DNA of 64,000 nt, taken from contig NZ_CP054491.1 in assembly GCF_013343005.1 (NCBI RefSeq), positions 1,904,501-1,968,500 of the forward strand, in the 5' to 3' direction. Shown one piece after another: positions 37,577 to 48,850 of the stretch. The notes below the pieces were generated by a model. The model saw only the letters and a program-made list of their open reading frames with translations, had not been told where the DNA came from and ran no database searches. The first letter of the stretch is position 1. Each line of letters opens with the position of its first letter. This stretch comes from Candidatus Reidiella endopervernicosa. GTDB lineage: Bacteria; Pseudomonadota; Gammaproteobacteria; GCF-013343005. Both the position numbers and the translations under genes were made by a program.

Positions 37577-39735
37577 ATGGCTGATAACAATAATAAATTG
37601 ATCGAGAGGAGTCTTGGTAAAATAAAAATATGGATAACCCTGCTGGGCCGGTGCTGTTGACTGATGTCTGGGCGGGTTACGAAGAACATAACCCGGTGAC
37701 AATCATTGTTACCCCTTCGCAGTGGGACGATGATGATTCACCCCCATCTCACGTGAATGAGTATTTGTATGCCGATGATCTCGGTAGGGAAAATATCGAC
37801 CATACCAGTGAAATCCAGAGAGCGATGCCCGGCATGTCACTGATGCAGGGAGGCGGTTTCGGTAATGTTGTGATTCGGGGCGTTGGCAGCACTCTCTCAT
37901 CCGCATCCGAGTCGGGTGTTGGTAATTATGTCGATGGTATCTATCTCAATGGCGGCATGTGGTCACCACGCAGTCTCTATGATGTCAAGAGTATCGGACT
38001 GCAGAAGGGCCCTAGCAGCGTGGCGCAGGGCTACGGAACCATCGGTGGTGCCCTGTCGATTGTGAGTCGTGACCCCGATCCCTACATTAATGGCTTTGTC
38101 GATCTGCTTCTTGGCGACTATGGCCAGAGGCGAGTTAGTGGGGCTTATAACCAACCGCTGGGTGGTGACTGGTCGGTTCGTGTTGCTGGTACGGCTATCC
38201 AACGGGACGGTTATACGAAGAACCTCTATCTTGGTAACGAGGTTGATAATCAGGAGAGCTATGCGTGGCGAGGTAAGTTGCGATTCTGGCCGGAAGATGG
38301 CTGGGACCTGATGCTGAGCATGGAGACGGAACGTGTCGATGATGCACACGGTTGCGGTAAGCAGCCCGATACCGATTCAGGTGTCAATGGCGGCATTCTG
38401 CTCGGAGGCACGGTACCCGATAATCCACGTGAGGTGATGCATGATACACGTGAGTATCAGGACACTGAACGGGATATATACAGCTTCAGAGTAAAGCGCG
38501 ATTTTGGCCCGGTTAAACTCCATGCAACGACCGGTTATCAGAGGCTCGTTGTCGATTCGAATGAAGAGCTCCATGGCACCGAGGTCGATTTTGCATCAAG
38601 TATTCGTGCCTTGCGTAGTGAGGCATTGAGTCAGGAGCTACGCTTCAGCTCTTCGGATGTCGAACGGTTCAGATGGTTGGCGGGGCTCTACCTGCACAAC
38701 AGTGAGAAACGTCTCGGCTTCGATGTCGATCTGCCAGCGCTGGCTTCGCTGTCACAGGGTAGTGGTGATCTTAATGAGTGGTCGGCGGCGTTGTTCGGTG
38801 AATTGGCCTACCGGGTCGAGGCACGCTCCTGGGCACGTTTCGGTCTGAGCTATCGTTACGATAGCCGAGAGGTTGATCAGGATAAGCTCCTGGTCAGCCC
38901 GATGGGGAGCAGTCTGCTCAGTAATCGCGATAGCGATGCCTGGTTGGCGCTGCTTCCCGAACTATCGATCGAGCATAATGATCTGAGTAACAATCGCTTC
39001 TATGCCAAGGCTGTTCGTGGTTATAAAGCGGGCGGCTTCAATGCGGCATCGATTCAATCGGCCTATGAGCCAGAGTATCTATGGGCTTACGAAATGGGGG
39101 TTAGCCGGGCAGCTACAGGACGCCGTCTGAATGGTCACGCCTCGATCTTCTACTACGATTACGAAGATATTCAGCTCTTTACTATTCCAGCCGGTGCGCC
39201 GGCGGGCACCACGCCACTGATCAGTAACGCAGCACGAGCCTCGGTTTGAGGTGTCGATCTGAATCTAAACTACAGTATGACTCCAAGACTGGTTTTCGAT
39301 ATTGGCGTTGTTGCGCTGGATGCCCACTACGACGCCTTCTCGACGGTTGATCCTAATAATCCACTTGATGATCCCGATCGTTCCGGCGACCCGCTCCCTG
39401 ACTCTCCCAATCTGGCGCTAAATTTGGGCCTCTCCTACCACTGGTTGCATGACCAGGGTGTCAAAACGGGTGTGAGTGCAAATTACCGCTATCGTTCCAG
39501 GGTCTACTTTAGCCCCTACCACGATGAAGCAGTAATGCAGGAGGGGCATGGGGTGCTCGATATCGGTATGGATATTCGGGGGCAGAAAGAGCGCTGGTCG
39601 CTGTCGCTGTTTGTAAATAATCTTACCGATGAGCTCTACGCAAGATCGATAGTCCGCGTCGATCCGATTGTCGGAACCACTCGTTTCTGGGGAGAACCTC
39701 GTCATTTTGGAGCCAGCCTTGAATACCGTTTCTGA
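37577..39735 (+). pseudogene. TonB-dependent outer-membrane receptor, frame breaks
   Basis: The likely start is ATG 37577 (MADNNNKLIERSLGKIKIWI), with a shift near 37648 leading to VLLTDVWAGYEE as the end of a signal peptide. A TonB-box-like segment (PVTIIVTPSQW) and plug domain (MPGMSLMQGGGFGNVVIRGV) follow, then a beta-barrel to the C-terminal ASLEYRF. An in-frame TGA at 39247 separates ...NAARASV from GVDLNLNYSM; both sides are in one frame, so one substitution would explain it. TonB receptors import siderophores, cobalamin or other large ligands; the substrate is not evident. Expected length ~715 residues. Confidence 0.85.
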
Positions 39736-39739
39736 GTTT

Positions 39740-41800
39740 ATGAAAAGAGGTGTATCGACAGGGAAAGATGTTGATGAAGAGAACTCTATTGAACAGGCGA
39801 GGTTGGAGGAAAGTTCACCAAGGAGGCGCTGGATGAGGTCTATAGTAGTGCAGCAAAACCCGGTGTATTCACGGCTACTCTTATTCCCGTCATTGTAGTT
39901 GTGGTGATGTGGCCGCATTTCGACGCCGTTACGCTGTTGGTATGGCTGTTTTGGTCTCATGTGTCGTTGTGATTCGTTATCTGATTGCCGTACGCTCATG
40001 AAAGTAGCGAAGTGACGTGGAGAGTGCGAAGCTATGGAGTGATCGAATGTCACTGACCGCGTTGGCTTCTGCCCTCCTATGGTCGTCGACGCCTTCGCTG
40101 ACCGCCATGGAGAGCGAAGTGAGGGCGGTTAGTCCCCGATAGTCGACGCCGTCTGCCTATTCGTAGTTGAGAGCGTGAGCGAACGACGGAGAAGATGCAG
40201 CAGCGGCTTTATGTCGGCGTAGAGTCAGTGAGGGAGTTGTGTAGAGCCGCGAAGAGGTGATTACGCAACGAACGCAGGACGTCGGGGCGCCGTAGGCATA
40301 AACGGTCGCGTTAAGTATTTGCCGCTTGCTTGGGCTTGATGCCCAAAACATGCTTCCGCAAAAATAGCGACTCCCCGATTCTGTTTTATGTCGACAATTC
40401 GGCTGCACATCAGGTGTTTATTTTCACCCTGCTGATTAGTTTTGGTATCGGTTCAGTCATGTTCGGCGCCTACACGCCAAAATCGTTCTACTTCTTGCCA
40501 TTCCTACGATCTCTGCGGTGGTTATCAAGCTATTGATAGAGGGAAGTGTGGCGCATGTTTCGCTAGCGTTTCTGATGCTCTGGTATCTGCTGGCGGCCAT
40601 AACGCTGAACAAAAGTTAAATGGAACGATCCGCTCAGAGATGTTGTTACGGCATAACAGCGATGCAATGACTGAAGCGCTACAGGTTAAAACAGAAGAGG
40701 CGAATCAGGCGGCCATTGCCAAGTCGCGCTTCCTTGCCGCAGCCAGTCACGACCTTCGTCAGCCACTCCATTCAATGACACTGCTCTTTGATGTACTCAA
40801 GGAGACGACGAGTGAGAGTGAACGTCAACGGCTATTAACCAAGGTTGACTCTTCATTAGAAGCGCTGCGCAACCTCTTTGATGCGCTACTCGACGTCTCC
40901 CGACTCGATGCCAATGAGATCACGGCAGAGATGAGTCACTTTGATATTGATAAGCTGATGAAGCAGCTGTCTGAAGAGTTTGAGACAGAGGCAAAAGATA
41001 AGGGGCTACGGCTCTCATTTAGAAACAGTTGTGGCGCAGTTGTGACCGATCGATTGTTGTTAGAGCGGATAGTGCGCAATCTGATCAGTAATGCTCTTTT
41101 CTATACGGAGAAGGGAGGCGTTCTGCTCACCTGTCGTAAACGTGGTGAGAAGATTCTGTTACAGGTTTGGGATAGCGGTATTGGTATCCCTGAACAGGAT
41201 CAGGAGGTGATCTTTGACGAGTTCCACCAGTTGAATAATGCCCGACGCAATCGAAGCGAGGGGTTGGGGCTGGGATTGGCTATCGTTAAGCGCCTCTGTG
41301 ATCTGTTGGCTCTTCCTATTAGTGTGAGATCGAGAGTGGGGCGGGGAAGCGTCTTCTATCGAGCTGCCCGAGGGCAGTGAGTCGATGGTCACTGAGGCGG
41401 AGCAGGGCGTTCAGCACAGTTGGGATCTAGCGGGCCGGGTGCTGCTGGTCGTGGATGATGACCATGATGTACTCGATGCGATGGAGGAGCTGCTGACTAA
41501 ATGGGGGTGTCGGGTGATAATCGCTGAATCACTAGATGATGCACTGACTAGCGTTGAACGAAGCGATTCAATACCTGATGTGCTGATATCAGATCTTCGC
41601 TTGAGTGATGAGATGACGGGTGTAGAGGTGCTCGATAGTTTAAGGAACGGTATGACAACTCTATTCCGGGGATATTGATAACGGGCGATTCGATACCCGA
41701 TCAGGCGGAGTTTACTGAGTCGACGGGCTATCAGCTGCTGTTGAAACCGGTACAGCCAGCGCGACTGAGAACAGTCATACACCAATCGCTTTCGGAGTGA
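39740..41800 (+). pseudogene. hybrid histidine kinase with C-terminal receiver, many frame breaks, split by repeat copy 9
   Basis: Begins MKRGVSTGKDVDEENS, 5 bp after the TonB receptor. Pieces in alternating frames give a membrane region (TATLIPVIVVVVMWPHF, ALASALLWSSTPSILFYV, FTLLISFGIGSVMFGAY), HisKA with AAASHDLRQPLHSM, HATPase with RNLISNALFYTEKGG and GLGLGLAIVKR, and a receiver (VLLVVDDDHDVLDA, VLISDLRLSDEMTG, LLLKPVQPARL). Shifts occur near 39833, 39965, 40010, 40507, 40615, 41357 and 41657. Repeat copy 9 sits between TPS and ILFYV; precise removal is in frame. Either decayed or a low-quality stretch. It converges with a LuxR-type regulator that may be its partner. Confidence 0.82.
40097..40376 (-). 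repeat. ~280-bp hairpin-ended repeat, copy 9, inside hybrid kinase
   Basis: Opposite orientation to its host. Distal stem arms GCATG/CAAGC as in copy 8. Host joins as ACGCCTTC-GATTCTG (TPS-ILFY) in frame after removal of one unit. Confidence 0.93.
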
Positions 41801-41811
41801 GTGAATCCAGA

Positions 41812-42468
41812 TTAACTGGGAATGATGCCCTGGTGTTGTGCCAACTGCACACACTCAGTGCGGTTCTGTGCGCTTAAGGCGTTAAACAGTGCGCTGATAT
41901 GCGTCTTGACGGTGTGCTCGGTGAGAAAGAGTGAGGCGCTGATCTGTTTGTTCGAGTACCCCTTCGACAGGAGTAACAGCACGTCATATTGACGCTTGGT
42001 AGTACCACTCGCCTTCAGTTGGCTGTTGTTCTCAGCCGCCTTGGGAGGACGAGTGGTTGTGAGGTTGTCGATCTGCTTCTGTATCCCCTCCGGTACATAA
42101 ATCTCACCGTCCAGCACCGCCTGCAGGGCGCTCAGCATCTCCTTGCTACTATGGGATTTTGGAATAAAACCCAAGGCCCCAATCTCGAGTGCCGCTTTGA
42201 TCGTGTTTGGGTGCTCTTCAGCCGAGAGCACAATGATCGAGTTCAGGCTGCGGCGTTCATGCATGCGCTGCAGAATCGACATGCCATCCATACCGGGCAA
42301 ATTGAGATCGATCAGTACCAGGTCGAAACTCTGACTGCTATCTAGAATGGTAATCGCATCCTCGGCGCAGTTCGATTCGGTAATGACGACATTACTATTG
42401 AGTTTGGCCAGAATATGACGCAGTCCATCGAGGAAAAGCTGATGGTCATCGACGATTAAAATTTCCAT
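41812..42468 (-). CDS. LuxR/NarL-family response regulator
   Basis: A 218-residue DNA-binding response regulator. Receiver (~1-120): MEILIVDDHQLFLDG, phospho-Asp in LVLIDLNLPGMDG, and FIPKSHSSKEML. The C-terminal LuxR helix-turn-helix (~155-215) has KRQYDVLLLLSKGYSNKQISA and TVKTHISALF. The stop lies 11 bp from the end of the convergent hybrid kinase, which suggests the two may work together, although the kinase is broken here. Confidence 0.9.
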   Translation of the reverse strand: MEILIVDDHQLFLDGLRHILAKLNSNVVITESNCAEDAITILDSSQSFDLVLIDLNLPGMDGMSILQRMHERRSLNSIIVLSAEEHPNTIKAALEIGALGFIPKSHSSKEMLSALQAVLDGEIYVPEGIQKQIDNLTTTRPPKAAENNSQLKASGTTKRQYDVLLLLSKGYSNKQISASLFLTEHTVKTHISALFNALSAQNRTECVQLAQHQGIIPS

Positions 42469-42568
42469 ATCACGTACTCGCTAATCCATTTTTATAAATG
42501 TTAGCACGAACTGTTTTTTCCAAAATCATACTTATGGTTGGTTTGAAGAGTGCGAATCAGGTCGGTAG

Positions 42569-43285
42569 TTAGGATAGTTCATGCCAGAGGTTTGCTCTGA
42601 AGTATTCGAGTGGTCTGTAATCACCCTTGTACGCCATCTTCTGGCAGTTCTCGATCCAGTAGCCGAGGTAGAGGTAGGTTAGTTGCTCTTTTATGCACGC
42701 TTCAATCTGCCACTGAATGGCATATTTCCCGAGGCTCCGTTTGCCCTCTTCAGGATCGAAGAATGTGTAAACGGCAGAGAGGCCGTTGGCAACGCGGTCA
42801 GTCACTGCGACTGCGAGTAGTTTTCCGTACAGGCGAAATTCGTTGAATTGGGTCTCACTCCAGTTGCTGGTCAGAAAGTTGATGTACTCCTCACTGCTGC
42901 TCTCGGCCATACTGCCATCGGGATGGCGTGCATTGAGGTAGCGGCTGTAGAGCGCGAAGTGCTCTTCATCAAAACTGGCCTCAGCTCGAGTTACTGTGAG
43001 ATCGCTGTTGAGTTTAACAATGCGTCGATCACTGCGTTTTGGCGTGTATTGGGCCACAGGAATTCGTGCCGACCAGCAGGCATCGCACTCAGGGCATTGT
43101 GGGCGGTAGAGGTGATCACCACTGCGGCGAAAACCGAGTTCAATCAGTTTATCGTAGATAGCGGGAGTCAGCGCTGCCTCCGGGTCGGCAAACAGCGTTC
43201 TGGCAACGTGATCATCCAGATAGCTACAGTCGTGTTCCTGACTGGCGAAGAAGGCGAGAGAGTTTAGGTCGATGCCGTTGCTCAT
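42569..43285 (-). CDS. bpt: aspartate/glutamate leucyltransferase
   Basis: A 238-residue cytosolic aminoacyl-tRNA-protein transferase of the N-end rule pathway, adding leucine to proteins starting with Asp or Glu and so marking them for ClpAP. The protein has HDCSYLDDHVARTLF, GFRRSGDHLYRPQCPECDAC and LGYWIENCQKMAYKGDYRP as in Bpt. ATG 43285 is chosen because its first bases overlap the aat stop (ATGA), giving coupled translation with aat, and because the family starts here. Confidence 0.93.
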   Translation of the reverse strand: MSNGIDLNSLAFFASQEHDCSYLDDHVARTLFADPEAALTPAIYDKLIELGFRRSGDHLYRPQCPECDACWSARIPVAQYTPKRSDRRIVKLNSDLTVTRAEASFDEEHFALYSRYLNARHPDGSMAESSSEEYINFLTSNWSETQFNEFRLYGKLLAVAVTDRVANGLSAVYTFFDPEEGKRSLGKYAIQWQIEACIKEQLTYLYLGYWIENCQKMAYKGDYRPLEYFRANLWHELS

Positions 43286-44013
43286 AGGCTGATAGTCTGT
43301 TCGCAGGGGACGTCGATCTCTAGCGGCCAACTGGTGGGGGGGTTGGGGTAGTCGCACCACTGGTTAAGAAGAGTGGTGAACTGCTCGCGCCTGATCTCTC
43401 GGGCACCCAGGCTGGCCAGGTGATCCGTGTAGACCTGACAGTCGATGAGCTTAAAATCCCAGGCGATCAGCTGTTTGACCAGATGGGCGGTGGCAACCTT
43501 GGAGGCATCGGTGGCACGGCTGAACATCGATTCGCCGAAGAAGACCTTGCCGATGGCAACACCGTAGAGTCCGCCGACCAGCTCACCATCCTGCCACGCC
43601 TCAACCGAGTGGGCATGTCCGTTTCTGTGCAGATTTTGATAGGCGAGGCCCATCTTCTCATCGATCCAGGTGCCGCTCTGGTCTTTACGGGGTTCGGCGC
43701 ATCCAGCCATTACGCTGTTGAAAGCACGGTCCAGGGTGATCTGAAAAGGGGCCTTGCGCAGGGTCTTTTTTAGTGAGCGAGAGATCTTTAGCTCATCAGG
43801 GAAGAGCACGGTGCGTGGGTCTGGAGACCACCAGAGGATTGGCTCGCCCTCGTTGTACCAGGGGAAAATGCCGTGACGATAGGCCTTGAGCAGGCAGCGC
43901 TGGTTCAGGTTGCCGCCAAAGGCGAGCAGCCCGTCTGGCTCTAGCAGTGCTTGGCTGACATCCGGGAAGTGACACTCTTCATCAGATGGATCGATCCAGG
44001 GCAGTTCTATCAT
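43282..44013 (-). CDS. aat: leucyl/phenylalanyl-tRNA-protein transferase
   Basis: A 243-residue cytosolic enzyme that transfers leucine or phenylalanine to N-terminal Lys/Arg, completing the N-end rule pathway with Bpt. Motifs: PDGLLAFGGNL, YRHGIFPWYNEGEPILWWSPDPR, GTWIDEKMGLAYQNLH and GVAIGKVFFGESMFSRATDASK. Standard length. It forms an operon with bpt. Confidence 0.95.
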   Translation of the reverse strand: MIELPWIDPSDEECHFPDVSQALLEPDGLLAFGGNLNQRCLLKAYRHGIFPWYNEGEPILWWSPDPRTVLFPDELKISRSLKKTLRKAPFQITLDRAFNSVMAGCAEPRKDQSGTWIDEKMGLAYQNLHRNGHAHSVEAWQDGELVGGLYGVAIGKVFFGESMFSRATDASKVATAHLVKQLIAWDFKLIDCQVYTDHLASLGAREIRREQFTTLLNQWCDYPNPPTSWPLEIDVPCEQTISL

Positions 44014-44113
44014 TACAATTCGTCGGGTTGCGCAATGGGTAACAAGATATTTATATATTGCCTATAACCTGATTATATCTAAGACAGAAGTGACAGCCAC
44101 TAGGGTGTGAAGC

Positions 44114-44776
44114 TTGGCAAAGCTAACTGAAATGAAAATTGATATTGGCGCTACGGTTCAGCTCCAATTGATAGGTGATAATGATGCGCCGCGTGGAGAA
44201 GTGACGCTGATCGGATATTTGGCTGGCAAGAGTCTTGTCGTGACTACGCCCCAGAGTGAAGAGAAGCCCTTTACCCTGAAGGCAGGTGACCATGTGGCGG
44301 TTCGTTACATGGGGGCAAGCGATATCTACGCCTTTTCGACGGTGGTGATGGGGCTCAATAATACACCCTACGACTACCTTCATCTGCGCTATCCCGAGAA
44401 GATTGAAGCGGTGAAGATACGCAAGGCACAGCGGGCTGAAACCAATATTGAGGTCAGGGTTGCCAAGGGTGGTGTGGCAGTCGGTGAGGATGGTGTGCGA
44501 CTACTCGACCTGAGCGCCTCGGGCTGCATGTTGGTGGCCCAGACACACCTTGGTGAGAAAGAGGATATCCTTTCGTTAACGATGCCGCTCACCTTCAGCG
44601 GTATGCGTGAGAAGCTACGTATCGCGGGTGTAATTCGTAATAGCAAGATTTTCGAGAATCAAGAGGGTAAGCGCCGCGTTCAGTATGGATTGGAGTTTGG
44701 TAAGCTCGATCAGCACCAGAGCCTCTTTATCAACGGTTACGTCTTTGAACAACTCGCCAATGGGCGCGGTGGTTAG
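44114..44776 (+). CDS. YcgR-like PilZ flagellar-brake protein
   Basis: A 220-residue cytosolic protein with an N-terminal YcgR_N-type barrel (KIDIGATVQLQL..., ~5-95) and a C-terminal PilZ domain (~100-215) with RKAQRAETNIEVRV and DLSASGCML, so both cyclic-di-GMP contact motifs are near consensus. YcgR proteins slow flagellar motors at high cyclic-di-GMP. Start TTG (44114) is used because it gives the family N-terminus; ATG at 44132 is the alternative. The end overlaps the convergent gene by a few bases. Confidence 0.8.
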   Translation: MAKLTEMKIDIGATVQLQLIGDNDAPRGEVTLIGYLAGKSLVVTTPQSEEKPFTLKAGDHVAVRYMGASDIYAFSTVVMGLNNTPYDYLHLRYPEKIEAVKIRKAQRAETNIEVRVAKGGVAVGEDGVRLLDLSASGCMLVAQTHLGEKEDILSLTMPLTFSGMREKLRIAGVIRNSKIFENQEGKRRVQYGLEFGKLDQHQSLFINGYVFEQLANGRGG

Positions 44777-45917
44777 CTCCCGCTATGTTGCTTAAACGGC
44801 AGGCGATCACGCATGTCGTCGATATACTCCCCATCATCGCTCGTTCCTGTTGTAGATAACGGTCAATCATTTCGCGAAACTGTGGATCAGCGATCCAGTG
44901 GGCCGACAGGGTCTCGGTCGGTTCAAAACCACGTGCCACCTTATGTTCACCCTGTGCCCCCGGCTCAAAACGCTTCAGATCATGTTGAATGCAGTAGTCG
45001 ATCCCCTGGTAGAGACAGGTCTCGAAGTGGAGGCTATGGTGGTTCTCGAGTGTGCCCCAGTGGCGACCGTAGAGCGTATCATCGCTTCGAAAGCAGATGG
45101 CACCTGCGATGATTTTGCCCGAACGTATTGCCAGAATAACGACCATCTTGCGCCCCAATCCACGTCCTACCTCACGAAAGAAGGCCTCGTTCAGTGTTGG
45201 AATACCTCCCTTCTCGTGGAAGGTTGAGGCGTAGAAGTGGTGAATCTGTGGCCACAAATCGTCGCTGATCTCATCTCCGTGTAGTACCTGAAATTCAATG
45301 CCCGCTTCAATGACGTGCCGACGCTCACGACGCAGTTTTTTCCGTTTGCTGGCACTGAAGCGCTGCAGAAAATCATCAAAATCACTGAAGTTGTGATTGT
45401 TCCAGTGGAACTGACAACCGATGCGTTTGAGTAGGCCTTTCTCTTCCAGCTGCGATGTTTCATCCTCTGTTGGGAAGAGCAGGTGTAGGGATGAGGTCTC
45501 TAAGGACGTCGCCAGTTCAACGGTGTGATCAATGAGGTGATTACGCAGCTCGTTACGATTCGTCGCATCTCCAGTCAGTAGTCGAGCGCCCGTTGCGGGT
45601 GTATAGGGGATCGATGAGACCAGCTTGGGGTAGTAGTCGTGACCGGCACGTTTCCATGCATCCGCCCAGCTCCAGTCAAAGACAAACTCGCCATAGGAGT
45701 TGTCCTTCAGGTAGAGCGGTGTGGCCGCGACCAGTCTCTGCTGGTCGTTGTAGAGGGCAATATGATGAGGTAGCCAGCCAAAGCGATCGCCAACGCAGTT
45801 GTTATGCTCAAGTGCCGAAAGAAAGGCATGTTGCAAGAAGGGGTCGCTAGAGCCGGTCAGTGCGTTCCAGGCCTGGGCGTCGATCTCATCAATAGAGCTA
45901 TGGATAACGCGCTGCAT
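44773..45917 (-). CDS. FemAB-like GNAT acyltransferase family protein, one frameshift at the end
   Basis: A ~380-residue cytosolic protein of the FemAB-like/GNAT family annotated in many proteobacteria as a peptidoglycan-linked or N-acyltransferase protein. Motifs: QHAFLSALEHNNCVGDRFGW, GEFVFDWSWADAWKRAG, KRKKLRRERRHV, ICFRSDDTLYGRHWG and GAQGEHKVARGF. Near 44832 the frame shifts by one: the expected tail YIDDMRDRLPFKQHSGS ends at TAA 44773, while the frame as given runs on without similarity to 44730. True acceptor unknown. Confidence 0.8.
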
Positions 45918-46109
45918 CTGATCATCTACTCGCTATGTGGTTATCTATTGCGTGCTGCAAGTGAGATCGGAAAATACATTAATGCGACGTTGAAGCCAAA
46001 CCATAACAGGGTGTTTTATAGGGTAATTATCGCTTCTCTTCGTAGTAATCTACGATTGATTCATGGGCAGGTGATACTGCGATAGTAATCATTAATTACA
46101 GGGGAACGG

Positions 46110-46829
46110 ATGACCATGCATAAGTTGCGTAGTTTCTATCTTTCAGTGTTGTTGCTGATAACGCCCTTTGGTTATGCGCAACAGACTCTCGTCTTCTCTG
46201 GAATTGAGGGTTCGGTGAATACCGACATCAGTCTGCAGGTTTTAGAAGAGGCATACCAAAAACTAGGGATAACGGTCGAATACCGCCCACTTCCTGGTGA
46301 GCGTGCACTGCGAACAGCCGACACTGGCCGAGTGGATGGTGAGGTTTTCCGCATTGCCAATGTTGAGAAGCGTTATACCAATCTGATTCCGGTGCCGACA
46401 GCGATTAATGTGTTGCAGGGAATCGCCTTTAGCAAGGTGGAGCAGATACCGATCTCAGGCTGGGAGAGTCTGAAGCGTTACCATCTGGGCATTCAAATCG
46501 GTATCAAATTTGCTGAACGTGGCACGGAGGGAATGCAGCGAACACTGGTGGAGACCAATGAGCAGCTGTTTAAAATGCTGGACGCCGAGCGTGTTGAAGT
46601 TGTTATTGCAGCACATGCCAATGGACTCAAAACCCTCTCAGATATAGAGATAGATTCGGTGCATGCGCTGAAGCCAGCGATACAGGAGTATCAGCTCTAT
46701 CACTATCTTCACAAAAGACACGCAAGCCTGGTGCCGAAACTTGATCAAGTTCTTCAGCAGATGCAGCAATCGGGGCGGATCTCAGCGATTCGAAAACAGG
46801 CCCTGCTCAAACTTGAAAATGGGCATTAG
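46110..46829 (+). CDS. periplasmic SBP_bac_3-type sensor protein
   Basis: A 239-residue secreted protein with signal peptide (LSVLLLITPFGYAQQ) and a solute-binding fold of the SBP_bac_3 superfamily (LQVLEEAYQKLGITVEYRPLPGERAL, then SGWESLKRYHLGIQIG). There is no transporter nearby and a histidine kinase begins 27 bp later, so it probably presents its ligand to that kinase. Upstream 45918-46109 likely holds the promoter. Confidence 0.8.
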   Translation: MTMHKLRSFYLSVLLLITPFGYAQQTLVFSGIEGSVNTDISLQVLEEAYQKLGITVEYRPLPGERALRTADTGRVDGEVFRIANVEKRYTNLIPVPTAINVLQGIAFSKVEQIPISGWESLKRYHLGIQIGIKFAERGTEGMQRTLVETNEQLFKMLDAERVEVVIAAHANGLKTLSDIEIDSVHALKPAIQEYQLYHYLHKRHASLVPKLDQVLQQMQQSGRISAIRKQALLKLENGH

Positions 46830-46856
46830 GCGAGCGGTTAGATTCGACGCTGCACA

Positions 46857-48700
46857 ATGAACCTCTCTCTATTCTCTTTTAAACGCTCAATAGCGAGCCA
46901 ACTCTTTAGAGTCATCTTTGGGCTCTATGTTTTATTTACGCTGGTTGTGGCGTCGATTCAGATGGTGATCGAATACCAACGCGTTCACGCCCAGCTGAGT
47001 GAAGAGCTCGCATTAATTCCCGATACCTATAGTGCAAGTTTGGGCAATGCCCTCTGGACCTTCAACGAAAAGAGTATTCGTTCGATTATGGCCGGTATCT
47101 ACCAGTTACCTGTAGTGACTGGGGTTAAGATCGATGATCGAGATACGATAAGAGGGATTGGGGGTATAGAGGCAGATGGTGCAGCCCATATTGAATATAG
47201 TGGTAAAGGTATAAGCGAGATTGTTCGCTCGGGTACTTTTAGTCAGCCGATCAGCTGTGAGTTTGAGATCAAACATACCGATCGAAATGGTGTTGTTATA
47301 TCGCTGGGAAAAGGGACGATCTACTCCAGTTCTGCTCTGATATTTGAGCGGGTAAAGGAGGGCTTTGTTCTCATTCTGATCAACTCGTTTGTGAAAATGG
47401 CCGTGTTGCTGATTATCTTTATATTTTTTGTACGGCGTATCTTATCCAGACCGCTCAAGGAGTTGGCGAGACAGACAGAGATGATAACGCTCGATAATCT
47501 TGAGCCTATCGCTATTGATCCCCTGCATCGCAATGAGAATGAACTGACCGTTCTGCAGGGCTCCTTTAATCAGATGTTATTAAAACTGCAGCAGGCGAGA
47601 GATGATCTCGATTTTCTGAATGAAAATCTTGAGATTGAGGTGGCTCAACGCACCAGGGAACTGGAGTTGGAAAACAAGCAAAGAATTGCGGCGCAACGGG
47701 CAGCGGAGAAGGCGAACGATATCAAATCAGACTTTATCTCCAATATCAGTCATGAGATGCGCACCCCCATGACCAGTATCTACGGTATGGCGCGTTTTAT
47801 TCAGAAGTCTGAGCTGAGTGCGAAGCAACATCCGCTGACCGCCATGGAGAGCGAAGTGAGGGCGGTTAGTCCCCGATAGTCGACGCCGTCTGTATATTCG
47901 TAGTTGAGAGCGCGAGCGAACGACGGAGAAGATGCAGCAGCGGCTTTATGTCGGCGTAGAGTCACTGAGGGAGTTGTGTAGAGCCGCGAAGAGGTGATTA
48001 CGCAACGAACGCAGGACGGTCGGGGCGCCGCAGGCATAAACGGTCGCGTGAAGTTTTTGCTGTTTGCTTGGGCTTGGATGCCCAAAACAAACTTTCGCAA
48101 AAATAGCGACTCCCGGACTATTCCGATGTGATCGTGCGCAATTGTGAAAACCTGATGGCGTTGATCGAGGAGCTGCTCGACTTCTCCAAGATCGAATCCG
48201 GTACGCTGGAACTGGTCAACCAGCCGTTTGATCTGAAGAGCATGTTGGATGGTCTGCTCAAGCTGTTTGAACTTCAGGTCGAGGGTAAAGGGATTGAGCT
48301 GAACTATACGGTTGATGCTTCCGTTGATGATGTCATTACCGCTGATGAGAAGCGGTTGCGTCAGATTTTGATCAATCTGATTAATAACGCTTTCAAGTTT
48401 ACCGAACAGGGTGAGGTACTACTCTCGGTCGAGGTTGATCCAGAAGTGGAGAGTTCGCTGCGTTTTACCGTTACCGATAGTGGTATCGGCATTCCGAAAG
48501 AGAAGCAGGCGAAGCTATTTGAAGCGTTTACCCAGGTTGATGCCTCCTCATCGAGAAAATATGGCGGGACTGGTCTTGGTCTTGCGATCTGCAAACGCTT
48601 TGTCGAAATGATGGGGGGATCGATCGGGCTAGAGAGTCGGATGGGTGAGGGTAGCCGTTTCTATTTCACCATTCCGCTCGATCAACCTGAAAAGGATTGA
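46857..48700 (+). pseudogene. sensor histidine kinase (HAMP-HisKA-HATPase), split by repeat copy 10
   Basis: Helix 1 (~15-35), periplasmic domain (~36-180), helix 2 (~178-200, FVKMAVLLIIFIFFV), HAMP (PLKELARQTEMITLD), coiled coil, HisKA with ISHEMRTPMTSIYG (H ~301), and HATPase with LINNAFKFTEQGE and YGGTGLGLAICKR. Repeat copy 10 lies between the His box and the ATPase domain (after KQHP). Precise removal gives CATCCGGACTATTCC in frame (HP-DYSDVIVRN). As given the kinase lacks its ATP-binding half. No receiver is attached. It is probably coupled to the upstream periplasmic binding protein. Confidence 0.87.
47834..48114 (-). repeat. ~280-bp hairpin-ended repeat, copy 10, inside histidine kinase
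   Basis: Opposite orientation to host. Distal stem GTTTG/CAAAC. One fewer C at the end (ACTCCCGG) than in most minus-oriented copies, as in plus-oriented copies 2, 6 and 7. Clean in-frame restoration of the host. Confidence 0.93.
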
Positions 48701-48850
48701 TAGTGGTTTATAGCTTCTCTCTGAGCGTGATTCGTATAGATTAAATTTAACCTTTCTTGAGCACCATTTGGCACTAGGGTATAAACACTCTGTATCAGGG
48801 AGTGAAGTCCTCATCTCTCATAATAACGCTATCGCCAAAGGATCTGATCA

